Shown: positions 7,710-14,965 of the stretch, one piece after another
How the letters are laid out: each line of letters begins with the position of its first letter
Numbering within the stretch: position 1 is the stretch's first letter
Source: Phycisphaerae bacterium
GTDB lineage: Bacteria; Planctomycetota; Phycisphaerae; Phycisphaerales; UBA1924
Assembly: GCA_030426605.1 (NCBI GenBank)
Contig: JAUHXM010000024.1
Coordinates: 1 to 32,851, forward strand
Direction of reading: 5' to 3'
DNA length: 32,851 nt
Notes under the pieces: generated by a model
Told to the model about the DNA's origin: nothing
Databases searched by the model: none
What the model saw: only the letters and a program-made list of their open reading frames with translations
Made by a program: the position numbers and the translations under genes

Positions 7710-8231
7710 ATGGAGCACACGATGGCCGAGCCGACGCAGACGCCCGGGGCGCACTCGTTCGACATCCGACCGCTTGAGGAATCCGACAAGGGGTGGGTGC
7801 GCGACGCGCTGAAGCGCTACTGGGCGTCCACGCGCCAGGTGACCAAGAACCGCCTGCACCAGGCGGACGAGCTCCCGGGGTTCGGCGCGTTCCGCGACGG
7901 CGAGCCCGTGGGCTTGCTCACCTACGACATCCGCGACGGGCAGTGCGAGATCGTGACGCACAACTCCCTCGCCGGGCACGGCGGGATCGGGTCGTGCCTG
8001 CTCGCCGAGGTCCGCAAGCTCGCGCGCGAACGCGGCTGCTCCCGCCTCTGGTGCATCACGACGAACGACAACATGCCCGCCCTCCGTTTCTACCAGCGCC
8101 GCGACTTCGAGATCGTCGCACTGCATCGCGACGGCGTCGTCGCGGCTCGCAAGCTCAAGCCCGAGATCCCCGAGGTCGGGATGGACGGCATCCAAATCCG
8201 CCACGAGATTGAGCTCGAGTACAAGCTCTGA
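7710..8231 (+). CDS. GNAT-family N-acetyltransferase
   Basis: This 173-residue protein has the GNAT fold: beta strands GFGAFRDGEPVGLLTYDIRDG, the acetyl-CoA pyrophosphate loop at GHGGIGSCLL (89-98), and the motif B/C region ending TNDNMPALRFYQRRDF. The substrate is unknown. AAAGGA (about 7696-7701) precedes the ATG; a second in-frame ATG four codons later is also possible. It lies between a full ALDH and a half-length ALDH homologue in the same direction, so it is probably co-transcribed with them. Whether it takes part in aldehyde or sugar metabolism or modifies one of the neighbours is not known. Confidence 0.82.
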   Translation: MEHTMAEPTQTPGAHSFDIRPLEESDKGWVRDALKRYWASTRQVTKNRLHQADELPGFGAFRDGEPVGLLTYDIRDGQCEIVTHNSLAGHGGIGSCLLAEVRKLARERGCSRLWCITTNDNMPALRFYQRRDFEIVALHRDGVVAARKLKPEIPEVGMDGIQIRHEIELEYKL

Positions 8232-8239
8232 GAAAGACC

Positions 8240-8267
8240 TGAGGCATGAGGCCTGAGGCTTGAGGAA
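8240..8267 (+). repeat. four tandem heptamers TGAGGCN
   Basis: TGAGGCA, TGAGGCC, TGAGGCT and TGAGGAA follow one another without gaps in the 45-base space between the GNAT and half-ALDH genes. Each unit contains GAGG, so the tract could act as a multiple Shine-Dalgarno region for the ATG at 8277; its last GAGG ends 11 bases before that ATG. Slippage could change copy number. Confidence 0.75.
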
Positions 8268-8276
8268 TACCTGTTC

Positions 8277-9131
8277 ATGTCAGACCGGCTCGGTGTCATC
8301 AAGACGTACAAACTCTTCATCGGCGGGAAGTTCCCGCGCACCGAGTCCGGGCGTTCGACGAGGGTCACCGACCCACAACGCGGTGTCGTCGCCCACGTCT
8401 GCCACGCGAGCCGGAAGGACGTCCGCGACGCCGTCGAGGCGGCCCGCAAGGCCCAGCCCGCGTGGGCGGGCGCGACGTCGTACCTGCGCGGACAGATCCT
8501 CTACCGGCTCGCCGAGATGATCGAGTCGCGCCGTGCCGAGTTCATCGAGGTGCTCGCGTCGGACGACGCGGACCGCGAGGTTGACGCCTCGATCGACCGC
8601 GTGACCAGCTACGCCGGGTGGACCGACAAATTTCCGCAGGTCTGGGGCGGGGCGAACCCCGTCGCGGGCCCGTACCACAACTTCACCGTGCCGGGACCGG
8701 TCGGTGTCGTTTTCGCGATCGCGCCGGATGAGCGCCCGCTGCTGGGTTTGCTCTCGATGATCCTGCCCCCGATCGCGATGGGCTCGTCGGTCGTGGTGCT
8801 CGCGAGCGAGACAAACCCGATCCCGGCGATGATCCTCGCCGAGGCGATCGCGACGAGCGACGTGCCGGGCGGGGTGGTCAACATCCTGACGGGATTCCGC
8901 GCCGAGCTCGCCGAGCACATCGCGGGGCACCGGGAGATCGACGCGGTGCACGCCGCGGGGGTCGATGCCGATCAGCGCCGCGTGCTGCGTGAGGGGGCCG
9001 CGGAGAACCTCAAGCGGGTGACGGTGCGCGACACCGCCGGCGACGCGTGGTATGACGCCTCGTGCGCCAGCCCGTGGTGGATCGAGCCGTTCGTCGAATC
9101 GAAGACGACCTGGCACCCCAGCGCGACCTGA
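8277..9131 (+). CDS. half-length aldehyde dehydrogenase family protein lacking the catalytic domain
   Basis: The 284 residues align with the first half of an ALDH: KLFIGGKFPRTESG near the start, the helix DAVEAARKAQPAWAG, GPVGVVFAIAPDERPLLGLL in place of the nucleotide-binding strand, and SDVPGGVVNILTG. The usual PWNxP is replaced by APDERP, the ELGGK glutamate and the catalytic cysteine block are absent, and the protein ends in a distinct tail (SPWWIEPF...KTTWHP). There is no remnant of the missing half before the convergent gene at 9180, and the frame is clean, so it seems to be a maintained short form and not a fresh truncation. From memory, actinobacterial deoC loci also carry an ALDH pair with one short member. 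It may be a non-catalytic partner of the upstream ALDH; that is inference. Confidence 0.75.
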   Translation: MSDRLGVIKTYKLFIGGKFPRTESGRSTRVTDPQRGVVAHVCHASRKDVRDAVEAARKAQPAWAGATSYLRGQILYRLAEMIESRRAEFIEVLASDDADREVDASIDRVTSYAGWTDKFPQVWGGANPVAGPYHNFTVPGPVGVVFAIAPDERPLLGLLSMILPPIAMGSSVVVLASETNPIPAMILAEAIATSDVPGGVVNILTGFRAELAEHIAGHREIDAVHAAGVDADQRRVLREGAAENLKRVTVRDTAGDAWYDASCASPWWIEPFVESKTTWHPSAT

Positions 9132-9140
9132 GCCGATCGT

Positions 9141-9173
9141 CGTGCCCCGACCCGGCATCGGGCCCGTGGCACG
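9141..9173. terminator. possible hairpin between convergent genes
   Basis: CGTGCC (9141-9146) pairs with GGCACG (9168-9173), with an inner CCGA/TCGG helix and an unpaired six-base bulge. It lies in the 48-base space between two convergent genes. There is no T-run, so termination function is only suggested by position. Confidence 0.25.
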
Positions 9174-9179
9174 CGGGAC

Positions 9180-9872
9180 TCACCCCGTCCTGTCGTCCGG
9201 GCGCGTGGTCTCGAACGCGCGGATGCACAGGTGTGCGCCGACGCTGAACAGCACCATGAGGAGGAACGCCGCGATGATGACGCCGATCGCGCGCGCCATG
9301 GAGGCGTTCGGCCCGAGCTCAGTTGTCAGGGCGCTCGCGTTGGTCCGCTGCAACCACACGGCGACGAGCACCGCGGGCGCCGCGACGAGCACGCCCTTGA
9401 CGAGCATCCCCCACGACCGTGTGGATCGCGTGAGCACCGCGACGCCGCCGAGCCCCGCGATCGCGCCCCCGATCCCGATGTGCGCCAAGATCGCGAGCTT
9501 GACCATCCGCGTGCCCTCGGGCGTCGAGACGTTCGCGTTCGCGTCGAGGTAGAGCCCGAACAGCGCCGCGGCGACGAACGTGCCCGCGACGCACAGCGCC
9601 CCGAGCCCGAACCCCTCGCGGAACCTGCCGAGCCCGAGCATCACGCCGAGCACGCCCGCGATCATCGCGACGAGCTCGAACCCGAACATGCCCAGCACTG
9701 GTTTGGCGAACCCGAGCAACGCGTACCCGGCTCCGACGCCCGTGATCAGCGTTCCCACGACGGAGGCGATGAGCACGGACCATCGCACCAACGCCGGCGG
9801 CGCCGGTGGCACGCACGACTCGGGGGACGTCGCCTGTTCTGGGTTAGACGCATCGGTCATCGGGAGATCCAT
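9180..9872 (-). CDS. six-helix integral membrane protein of unknown function
   Basis: I do not recognise this 230-residue protein. After a soluble Pro-rich N-terminus (residues 1-28) it shows six hydrophobic segments: SVLIASVVGTLITGVGAGYA, FELVAMIAGVLGVMLGLG, GALCVAGTFVAAALFGLYL, LAILAHIGIGGAIAGLGGVAV, LVKGVLVAAPAVLVAVWL and AIGVIIAAFLLMVLFSVGAH. Glycine-rich helices and the lack of charged motifs give no hint of transport or catalysis. Two start codons are possible, at 9872 and four codons later at 9860; neither has a good Shine-Dalgarno sequence. It converges with the half-ALDH gene and is divergent from the flagellar genes. Confidence 0.72.
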   Translation of the reverse strand: MDLPMTDASNPEQATSPESCVPPAPPALVRWSVLIASVVGTLITGVGAGYALLGFAKPVLGMFGFELVAMIAGVLGVMLGLGRFREGFGLGALCVAGTFVAAALFGLYLDANANVSTPEGTRMVKLAILAHIGIGGAIAGLGGVAVLTRSTRSWGMLVKGVLVAAPAVLVAVWLQRTNASALTTELGPNASMARAIGVIIAAFLLMVLFSVGAHLCIRAFETTRPDDRTG

Positions 9873-9920
9873 CGGGCCGCGCCGGGGCCCGGTGTGAGCG
9901 CGAGGGGGGTGATCGGCCGG

Positions 9921-9926
9921 ATCGTA
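9921..9926 (-). promoter_or_regulatory. candidate -10 element TACGAT for the membrane protein gene
   Basis: TACGAT reads on the minus strand 48 bases before the ATG at 9872. It is the same hexamer found before deoC, alaS, mutL and nadC. No -35 box is evident. Confidence 0.35.
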
Positions 9927-10097
9927 CGCCGCACATCCCGCGCCCCGCCGGGCGGGCAGAAAGTGCGCTTGGAAGCGCGGATCGGACGCAAGTCAGGCCC
10001 GAGAACCGCCGAAAGTGCCGATACGGGCCGCGCGGCCCGAACGCGCGCGGGGGCCGGGTTGACCCCACCCCGCCAACAAGCCGATCTCTTTAGACAC

Positions 10098-10310
10098 GTG
10101 CCGGAGTTCCTCGTGCCCCAGAACGCGCCCCAAACCCTCGAGCGGCCCGCGGATCGTGTCCGCGGGCTGTACCGCGCGATGCTCGAATCGTGGGCGGGCG
10201 ACTGCCTGCGCCTGCGGGCATCGGGGCTCGACCGCCCGAGCTGGCGGACAACGACGACCGGCCCGGCCCGCCCGCTCGGCGTGCGGGCGTCCGCGCGCCG
10301 GGCCGCGTAA
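10098..10310 (+). CDS. doubtful small reading frame ahead of fliD
   Basis: From a GTG at 10098 a 70-residue product (VPEFLVPQNAPQTLERPADRV at the start, ending in Arg/Ala-rich residues) is possible, closing 18 bases before fliD. It has a central helical-looking stretch (RVRGLYRAMLESWAGDCLRL). It does not resemble FlaG, the protein usually found before fliD. There is no Shine-Dalgarno and no clean -10 box before the GTG. In this GC-rich DNA a frame of this length arises easily by chance, so I list it only as a possibility. Confidence 0.25.
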   Translation: MPEFLVPQNAPQTLERPADRVRGLYRAMLESWAGDCLRLRASGLDRPSWRTTTTGPARPLGVRASARRAA

Positions 10311-10328
10311 CGGCCCGAGGAGGTCACG

Positions 10329-13196
10329 ATGGGTGGCATCAGCACCGGCGTTGGCATTTTCAGCGGCATCGACTCCGCCACGCTCATCGAGCAGCTGCTC
10401 GCGGCCAACTCCCGCCCACGGCTCCTCGCCGAGCGACGCCTCGTCCAGCTCCAGTCGCAGCAGGCGGCCTACCTCGATCTGAACTCATCGCTCTCCGCGC
10501 TCCGCAGCGCCGCCCAGACGTTCCGCACCCAGAAGATCTTCGACTCGAAAGACGCCGTCTCGAACAACGAGGTCGTCTTTACCGCCTCCGCGGGGTCGAA
10601 CGCGCAGAACGGGTCGTACTCGTTCATCGTGGACAAACTGGTCTCGACCCGCCAGCTCCTCAGCCGCGGGTTTACGGATACAAACCTCTCGGGCATCGGT
10701 CTCCAGACCCTGAACGTCGAGGACTACCGCGCCCGGCTCGACCGCGAGACCGCGCTGGCGGACCTCAACGACGGCTCGGGCATCACCCGAGGCAAGATCC
10801 TCATCAACGACGTCGAGGTCGACCTGTCCAGGGTCGCCACCGTCAGCGACGTGCTGGAGAAGATCAACACGACCATCGGGCTCGACGTCACCGCGTCCGT
10901 CTCGGGCGGGGCGATCGTGCTGACCCACGACGACTCGGGCGAGGATGTTGTCGTCGAGAACGGCGTCGGCTCCACCGCCGCCACCTCCCTCGGCATCGAG
11001 GGCACCGCGACGGGCACCCTCACGGGCGACACCATCTTCGGGCTCAATGAGAACACCGCGCTCCGGGCGCTCAACGACGGACGCGGCGTCCACACCGACC
11101 CCACCGTCGATACGTCCGACGCCAGCGAGGGCGAGGCGCCCACCGTCACGGACATCCGCATCACGGTCGGCTCCGAGACCGTCCGCGTCCGGCTGGGCGA
11201 GCGATTCCAGGAGGACGACGACGGCAACCTCGAGCCCTACCAGGGCGCCGTCTCGACCGTCGGACAGGCCGTCGATCGCATCAACGAGGCGATCGAGAAC
11301 CACGCCGTCGTCTCAGGCATCACCGTCTCCATCGACCCCGACACCGGCGGGCTCGTGGTGGACAATCAGTCGGGCCAGAACATCACCATCGCGAACGGCG
11401 CCGACACCACGACCGCCGACGACCTCGGCATCGCCGGCACGTACAACGACACCACGACCACGAACGGCACACGCCTCCTGGCCGGCCTGAATTCAACGCT
11501 GGTCTCAAGCATCAACGGCGGCACCGGGCTCGGCGCGACCGACGGCAACGTGACCTTCGACCTCGCGGACGGCAGCTCGTTCAACGTGACCGGCCTCGAC
11601 GCCGCGGAGACTCTGACCGACATCATCAACCTCATCAACGCCGACGGGCGCGTCACCGCGTCGCTCACTTCCAACGGCACCGGGCTCAAGATCGTTGACA
11701 ACACCCGAGACGACGTGAACACCGCTGACTTCGTCGTCCGCGGCATCGGAGGACCCGAGACCAACACCGCCATGAGCCTCGGCATCGAGGGGACCTACAC
11801 CACCGGTACCGCCAACGGGACGAACCTCCAGCTCGCATGGCTCGGCTCGGGCTCCCGCCTCGCGGACCTCAACTCCGGCGCGGGCGTCGGCTCGGGCACC
11901 TTCCGCATCATCGACTCGCTCGGCAGTACCGACGAGTTCAGCGCCGACGACGGGCAGAGCCTCCAGGATGTCATCAAGGAAATCAACGACTCGAACAGCG
12001 TTGATGTCACCGCCCGGATGAACGACACCGGCGACGGGATCATCATCATCGACAACGCCGGCGGCACCCTCAACCTCACCATCGAGGACGTCTCGGGCAC
12101 CGTCGCCCGCGAGCTCGGCATCGCCGGAGAATCCACCGGCGCCGGCGCGGACAACTACATCGACGGCTCGTTCGAGCACGAGATCGAGTTCGAGGCCGGC
12201 GCGACCCTCGACGACATCGTCCGCACCATCAACGAGGCCGGCGTTGAGATTTCCGCCTCCATCATCAACGACGGCGCCGGCGGGGCGCCCTACCGACTCT
12301 CCATCGCCGGGCGCAACCCGGGCACCGACGGCCGGTTCATTATCGACACGAACGGGTTCAACCTCGGGCTCAACGTCCTCGACAAGGGCAGCGACGCCCG
12401 CGTCTTCTTCGGGTCGTCCGACCCCGCCCAGGGCATCCTGATCTCCAGCTCTTCCGACACGCTCGACGGCGTCATCACCGGCGTCTCCATCGACCTCAAG
12501 AGCACGTCGGCCGACCCCGTCGAGCTCTCGATCTCGACCGATTTCGAGACCATCGAGGGCTCCGTCCAGGCCTTCATCGAGGCCTACAACGGCGTGCTCG
12601 ACCGCATCGACAACGCCACCCGATACGTCGAGGAGACCAACGAGCGCGGCATCCTCCTGGGCGACGGCACCGCCAACTCGCTCAAGCAGCGCATGTTCAC
12701 CTCCGCCATCGCCTCCAACACAGGCTTCACCGAGGCGTACAACACGCTCTACTCCGTCGGCGTCACCGTCGGAGAGGGCGGCCGACTCGAGTTCGACAAC
12801 GAGACTTTCCGCGAGGCCCTCGCCGACGACCCCGACGCCGTCAAGCGCCTCTTCTCGACGCGCACCATCGACCCCACGGGCGGCACCAGCGAGATCTCCC
12901 CCGGCATCACGGCGTCCAACCCCGACGCGGACACCGAGTTCTCCGCCCTCGGCGTCATCAACCAGATCGAGGAGTTCGCGACGGACTACGTCAACTCGAT
13001 CGACGGCGTCCTGACCCTTCGAAACCGAGCGATCGACTCCCAGATCGCACTTCAGCAGGACCGCATCGAGCTCTTCGACATCCGGCTCGAATCGCAGCGG
13101 CAGGTGCTCCAACGCCAATTCCTGGCGATGGAGCAGTCGATCGCCGCCGTCCAGACCCAGTCCGCGACGCTCGGATCGATCTCTCTGCTCGGATAA
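10329..13196 (+). CDS. fliD: flagellar filament cap protein FliD (HAP2), unusually long and modular
   Basis: FliD caps the growing filament and folds exported flagellin outside the cell. The N-terminal domain (about 1-115: ISTGVGIFSGIDSATLIEQLL, then the coiled helix with LVQLQSQQAAYLDLNSSLSAL) and the C-terminal domain (about 700-955: EGSVQAFIEAYNGVLDRI, GRLEFDNETFREALADDPDAV, and the terminal helix) match the family. At 955 residues it is about twice the usual length. The middle holds flagellin-IN-like modules, each opening with a L..LNxGxG motif and closing in LGIxGT: roughly 142-226, 244-371, 390-490 and 510-602, plus a fifth partial at 610-690. These should form surface-exposed lobes. 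The start follows a strong GAGGAGGT (10317-10324), four bases from the ATG. fliS follows as its expected partner. Confidence 0.93.
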   Translation: MGGISTGVGIFSGIDSATLIEQLLAANSRPRLLAERRLVQLQSQQAAYLDLNSSLSALRSAAQTFRTQKIFDSKDAVSNNEVVFTASAGSNAQNGSYSFIVDKLVSTRQLLSRGFTDTNLSGIGLQTLNVEDYRARLDRETALADLNDGSGITRGKILINDVEVDLSRVATVSDVLEKINTTIGLDVTASVSGGAIVLTHDDSGEDVVVENGVGSTAATSLGIEGTATGTLTGDTIFGLNENTALRALNDGRGVHTDPTVDTSDASEGEAPTVTDIRITVGSETVRVRLGERFQEDDDGNLEPYQGAVSTVGQAVDRINEAIENHAVVSGITVSIDPDTGGLVVDNQSGQNITIANGADTTTADDLGIAGTYNDTTTTNGTRLLAGLNSTLVSSINGGTGLGATDGNVTFDLADGSSFNVTGLDAAETLTDIINLINADGRVTASLTSNGTGLKIVDNTRDDVNTADFVVRGIGGPETNTAMSLGIEGTYTTGTANGTNLQLAWLGSGSRLADLNSGAGVGSGTFRIIDSLGSTDEFSADDGQSLQDVIKEINDSNSVDVTARMNDTGDGIIIIDNAGGTLNLTIEDVSGTVARELGIAGESTGAGADNYIDGSFEHEIEFEAGATLDDIVRTINEAGVEISASIINDGAGGAPYRLSIAGRNPGTDGRFIIDTNGFNLGLNVLDKGSDARVFFGSSDPAQGILISSSSDTLDGVITGVSIDLKSTSADPVELSISTDFETIEGSVQAFIEAYNGVLDRIDNATRYVEETNERGILLGDGTANSLKQRMFTSAIASNTGFTEAYNTLYSVGVTVGEGGRLEFDNETFREALADDPDAVKRLFSTRTIDPTGGTSEISPGITASNPDADTEFSALGVINQIEEFATDYVNSIDGVLTLRNRAIDSQIALQQDRIELFDIRLESQRQVLQRQFLAMEQSIAAVQTQSATLGSISLLG

Positions 13197-13211
13197 TCCT
13201 CGGGACCGGCT

Positions 13212-13238
13212 TAAGCCGCCCCACCCCAAGGCCGATAG
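13212..13238 (+). promoter_or_regulatory. probable FliA (sigma-28) promoter of fliS
   Basis: TAAG (13212-13215), 15 bases, then GCCGATAG (13231-13238) fits the sigma-28 consensus TAAA-N15-GCCGATAA at 10 of 12 positions with the exact spacing. It lies between fliD and fliS, so fliS may also be expressed as a late flagellar gene. Caution: the same GCCGATAG occurs in the same register before rseP, where no TAAA-like box exists. Confidence 0.55.
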
Positions 13239-13247
13239 CTGGAGCCG

Positions 13248-13709
13248 ATGGCTGACGCAGCGACCACCAACGCGTACCTCCGCACCCGCGTGATGACGGC
13301 GAGCCCCGAGGAGCTCCGCCTCCTCCTTCTGGAAGGCGCCCTCCGGTTCGCCAACCAGGCGAAACAGGGGCTGGAAGCGAAGAACTTCGAGGCATCGCAC
13401 GCCGGCTTCACCCAGTGCCGCGACATCGTGCTCGAGCTGCTCACCACCGTGAAGCCCGAGCCCGACCCCGAGCTCGCCGAACGCGTGCGGGCCCTCTACA
13501 CCTTCATGTACTCCGAGCTCGTCTCCGCCAGCTTCGACAAGGACATCCCGAAGCTCGACAAGGTCATCGAGCTCCTCGAATACGAGCGCGAGACCTGGGT
13601 CATGCTCATGGACCAGCTCAAACGCGAACGCGGCACGACCGAGCCCAAGCCGCACGCCGCCCAGACCACCGACGGCGGCGAGCGTGCCCCCCTGAGCATT
13701 CAGGCCTAA
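13248..13709 (+). CDS. fliS: flagellar export chaperone FliS
   Basis: FliS binds the C-terminus of newly made flagellin in the cytoplasm, stops early polymerisation and hands it to the export gate. The 153-residue protein has the FliS helical bundle: NAYLRTRVMTASPEELRLLLL at 9-29 (the conserved Y...V.TASPxELxxxLY-type opening), FANQAKQGLEAKNFE, then the helix pairs around ALYTFMYSELVSASFDKD and DKVIELLEYERETWVML. The last 25 residues are a flexible Lys/Pro/Gly-rich tail. The ATG lies 10 bases after the probable sigma-28 -10 box, so the mRNA would have almost no leader; GGAG is only three bases from the ATG. Flagellin itself is not in the window. Confidence 0.9.
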   Translation: MADAATTNAYLRTRVMTASPEELRLLLLEGALRFANQAKQGLEAKNFEASHAGFTQCRDIVLELLTTVKPEPDPELAERVRALYTFMYSELVSASFDKDIPKLDKVIELLEYERETWVMLMDQLKRERGTTEPKPHAAQTTDGGERAPLSIQA

Positions 13710-13724
13710 CGCCCCCCGCGCGAG

Positions 13725-13744
13725 CCGGGGCGTCCCCGCCCCGG
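13725..13744. terminator. possible hairpin between convergent fliS and holB
   Basis: CCGGGGC (13725-13731) and GCCCCGG (13738-13744) form a 7-bp stem with a six-base loop in the 39-base space between the two stop codons. There is no T-run on either strand. Confidence 0.3.
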
Positions 13745-13748
13745 ATCA

Positions 13749-14936
13749 TCACGCGCGCCCGGAGAGCCCGGCCGCCAGATCATCCATCACGAGCTTCAGC
13801 GACACGTTCGACGCCAGGAGTCGCTCCGCACGCCCGACGAGGTCGATCGCCCGCACCGCCGGCATCGCCGCCTTCGGCTCGGCGAGCTGCCCGCGGTACC
13901 GCCGCGCCACCAGCCCGAACATCTGCGACGCCCCCGCGCGGTTCGCGGCCTCCTTGGACCGGTTCTCGCCCGCCTTCGACCCCGCGTCCACCCAGTCCTT
14001 CGCCCACGAATCGACCAGCTCCGCCATCGTCGATCCGAGCGTCAGGGGCAGCTCGCCCCGGTCCGCTTGATCGAGCATCGGGCCGAGCGTCCGGTGCCAG
14101 GCGTACAGCCCGGTCTCCCGCGCCCGGACCAGCTTGCCCGGCGAGCCCTCGGCGTGCCCGATCAACCATTCCAGCTCCGCCCCGCTCGCCTCGATCGATG
14201 CCCGTTCGACCCACCGCGCCATCGCCTCGTCGTCCAGCGGCGTGAACCCCACCCGCTGACACCGCGAACGGATCGTCGGCAGCAGCCGGTCCTCGCTCGA
14301 CGTCACCAGGATGATCACCGTGCCCGGGGGCGGCTCTTCGAGCGTCTTCAGGATCGCGTTCTGCACCGGCGCGTTCGTGGGCGAGCGGTCCATCAGCTCC
14401 GCCTCGTCCACGATGAACACCTTGGTCGCGCGGGGCGGCGTCTCGTGCGACATCACCGGCGCCAGCTTCGCGGGCCGGATCAGGTGCTGATCGATCACGT
14501 CTTTCGGGATCGTCGAGAGCTTGGACGACCGGACGCTCGAGTCGTCGCTAAACCGGGCGAGCTCCTTGACGATCACGTGCAGATCGGGGTGTGTCCCCGC
14601 CCGAAGCAGCGTCTGCGTCTCGCTCGCCGGGTCCGGCGCAAGCTCGCCCGGGCCCATGAGCGTTTCCTGGGGCGCCGTGGTCGGGTCGAGGACCATCGCG
14701 GCGAACGCCAGCGCCGTCGTGAACTTCCCCACGCCCTGAGGCCCGTGGAAGATCCAGGCGTGGTGCAATCGGTCGGACTCCACCGCCGCCCGCAGCACCC
14801 CCGCCGCCCGGTCCTGCCCGATGACATCCCCCAACGGGATCGGCGCGGGCGTGCGGAGCTCGTGCTTGGGGTTCGGCGCGTCCGCCTTCTTCTGGACCCG
14901 CTTCTTCGCGGTCTTCTTTGCCGTCTTCTTTGCCAC
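13749..14936 (-). CDS. holB: DNA polymerase III subunit delta' (clamp-loader ATPase family)
   Basis: The delta' subunit is part of the clamp loader that places the beta clamp on DNA. The 395-residue product has the AAA+ elements: LGDVIGQDRAAGVLRAAV (35-52), Walker A GPQGVGKFT (65-73), Walker B VFIVDEAE (173-180), NAILKTLEEPP and the sensor/SRC motif RSRCQ (223-227). The C-terminal collar domain follows (about 310-395). I chose the GTG at 14936 because TACGCT stands six bases upstream, exactly as in other leaderless genes here; a longer frame would run into a palindromic repeat. The first 20 residues are a Lys/Ala array (KKTAKKTAKKRVQKK) like histone-H1-type DNA-binding tails, which is unusual for this subunit. 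DnaX lacks this tail and normally has a zinc module, absent here, so delta' fits better. Confidence 0.85.
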   Translation of the reverse strand: MAKKTAKKTAKKRVQKKADAPNPKHELRTPAPIPLGDVIGQDRAAGVLRAAVESDRLHHAWIFHGPQGVGKFTTALAFAAMVLDPTTAPQETLMGPGELAPDPASETQTLLRAGTHPDLHVIVKELARFSDDSSVRSSKLSTIPKDVIDQHLIRPAKLAPVMSHETPPRATKVFIVDEAELMDRSPTNAPVQNAILKTLEEPPPGTVIILVTSSEDRLLPTIRSRCQRVGFTPLDDEAMARWVERASIEASGAELEWLIGHAEGSPGKLVRARETGLYAWHRTLGPMLDQADRGELPLTLGSTMAELVDSWAKDWVDAGSKAGENRSKEAANRAGASQMFGLVARRYRGQLAEPKAAMPAVRAIDLVGRAERLLASNVSLKLVMDDLAAGLSGRA

Positions 14937-14942
14937 GCCGTC

Positions 14943-14948
14943 AGCGTA
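14943..14948 (-). promoter_or_regulatory. -10 element TACGCT of a leaderless holB promoter
   Basis: On the minus strand TACGCT is followed by six bases and the GTG of holB, the same geometry as at rseP, deoC, ALDH, the kinase and HIT. No Shine-Dalgarno is present. Confidence 0.55.
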
Positions 14949-14965
14949 GCGGGTCGCCCGCCTCC

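Larger units (their letters stand above)
9873..10328. other. 456-base intergenic region between the membrane protein and fliD
   Basis: The region holds the presumed promoters of two divergent genes. On the minus strand TACGAT (9926-9921) lies 48 bases before the membrane-protein start. On the plus strand I see TTGACC (10059-10064) and the flagellar-like partial match GCCGATCT (10080-10087), but no convincing -35/-10 pair. A possible small reading frame (10098-10310) fills the last third. Nothing else recognisable is present: no tRNA and no repeat beyond short GC-rich hairpins. Confidence 0.5.

Noticed and set aside
6027-8204. Very long open frame on the minus strand opposite the ALDH and GNAT genes
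   Set aside because: It has no recognisable domain, is Arg/Ala/Val-rich as expected for the complement of GC-rich coding DNA, and overlaps genes with clear catalytic motifs. The same applies to long antisense frames at 343-1368, 3520-5271, 11505-13655 and (plus strand) 24897-27098.
8277-9131. Half-ALDH as a frameshifted pseudogene
   Set aside because: No further ALDH sequence follows in any frame before the convergent gene, and the C-terminal tail looks like a designed end rather than random read-through.
9953-9970. Sigma-54 promoter upstream of fliD
   Set aside because: GG-N10-GC spacing is present (GGCAGAAAGTGCGC), but the TT before the GC is missing and the site is about 360 bases from fliD; in GC-rich DNA this match is expected by chance.
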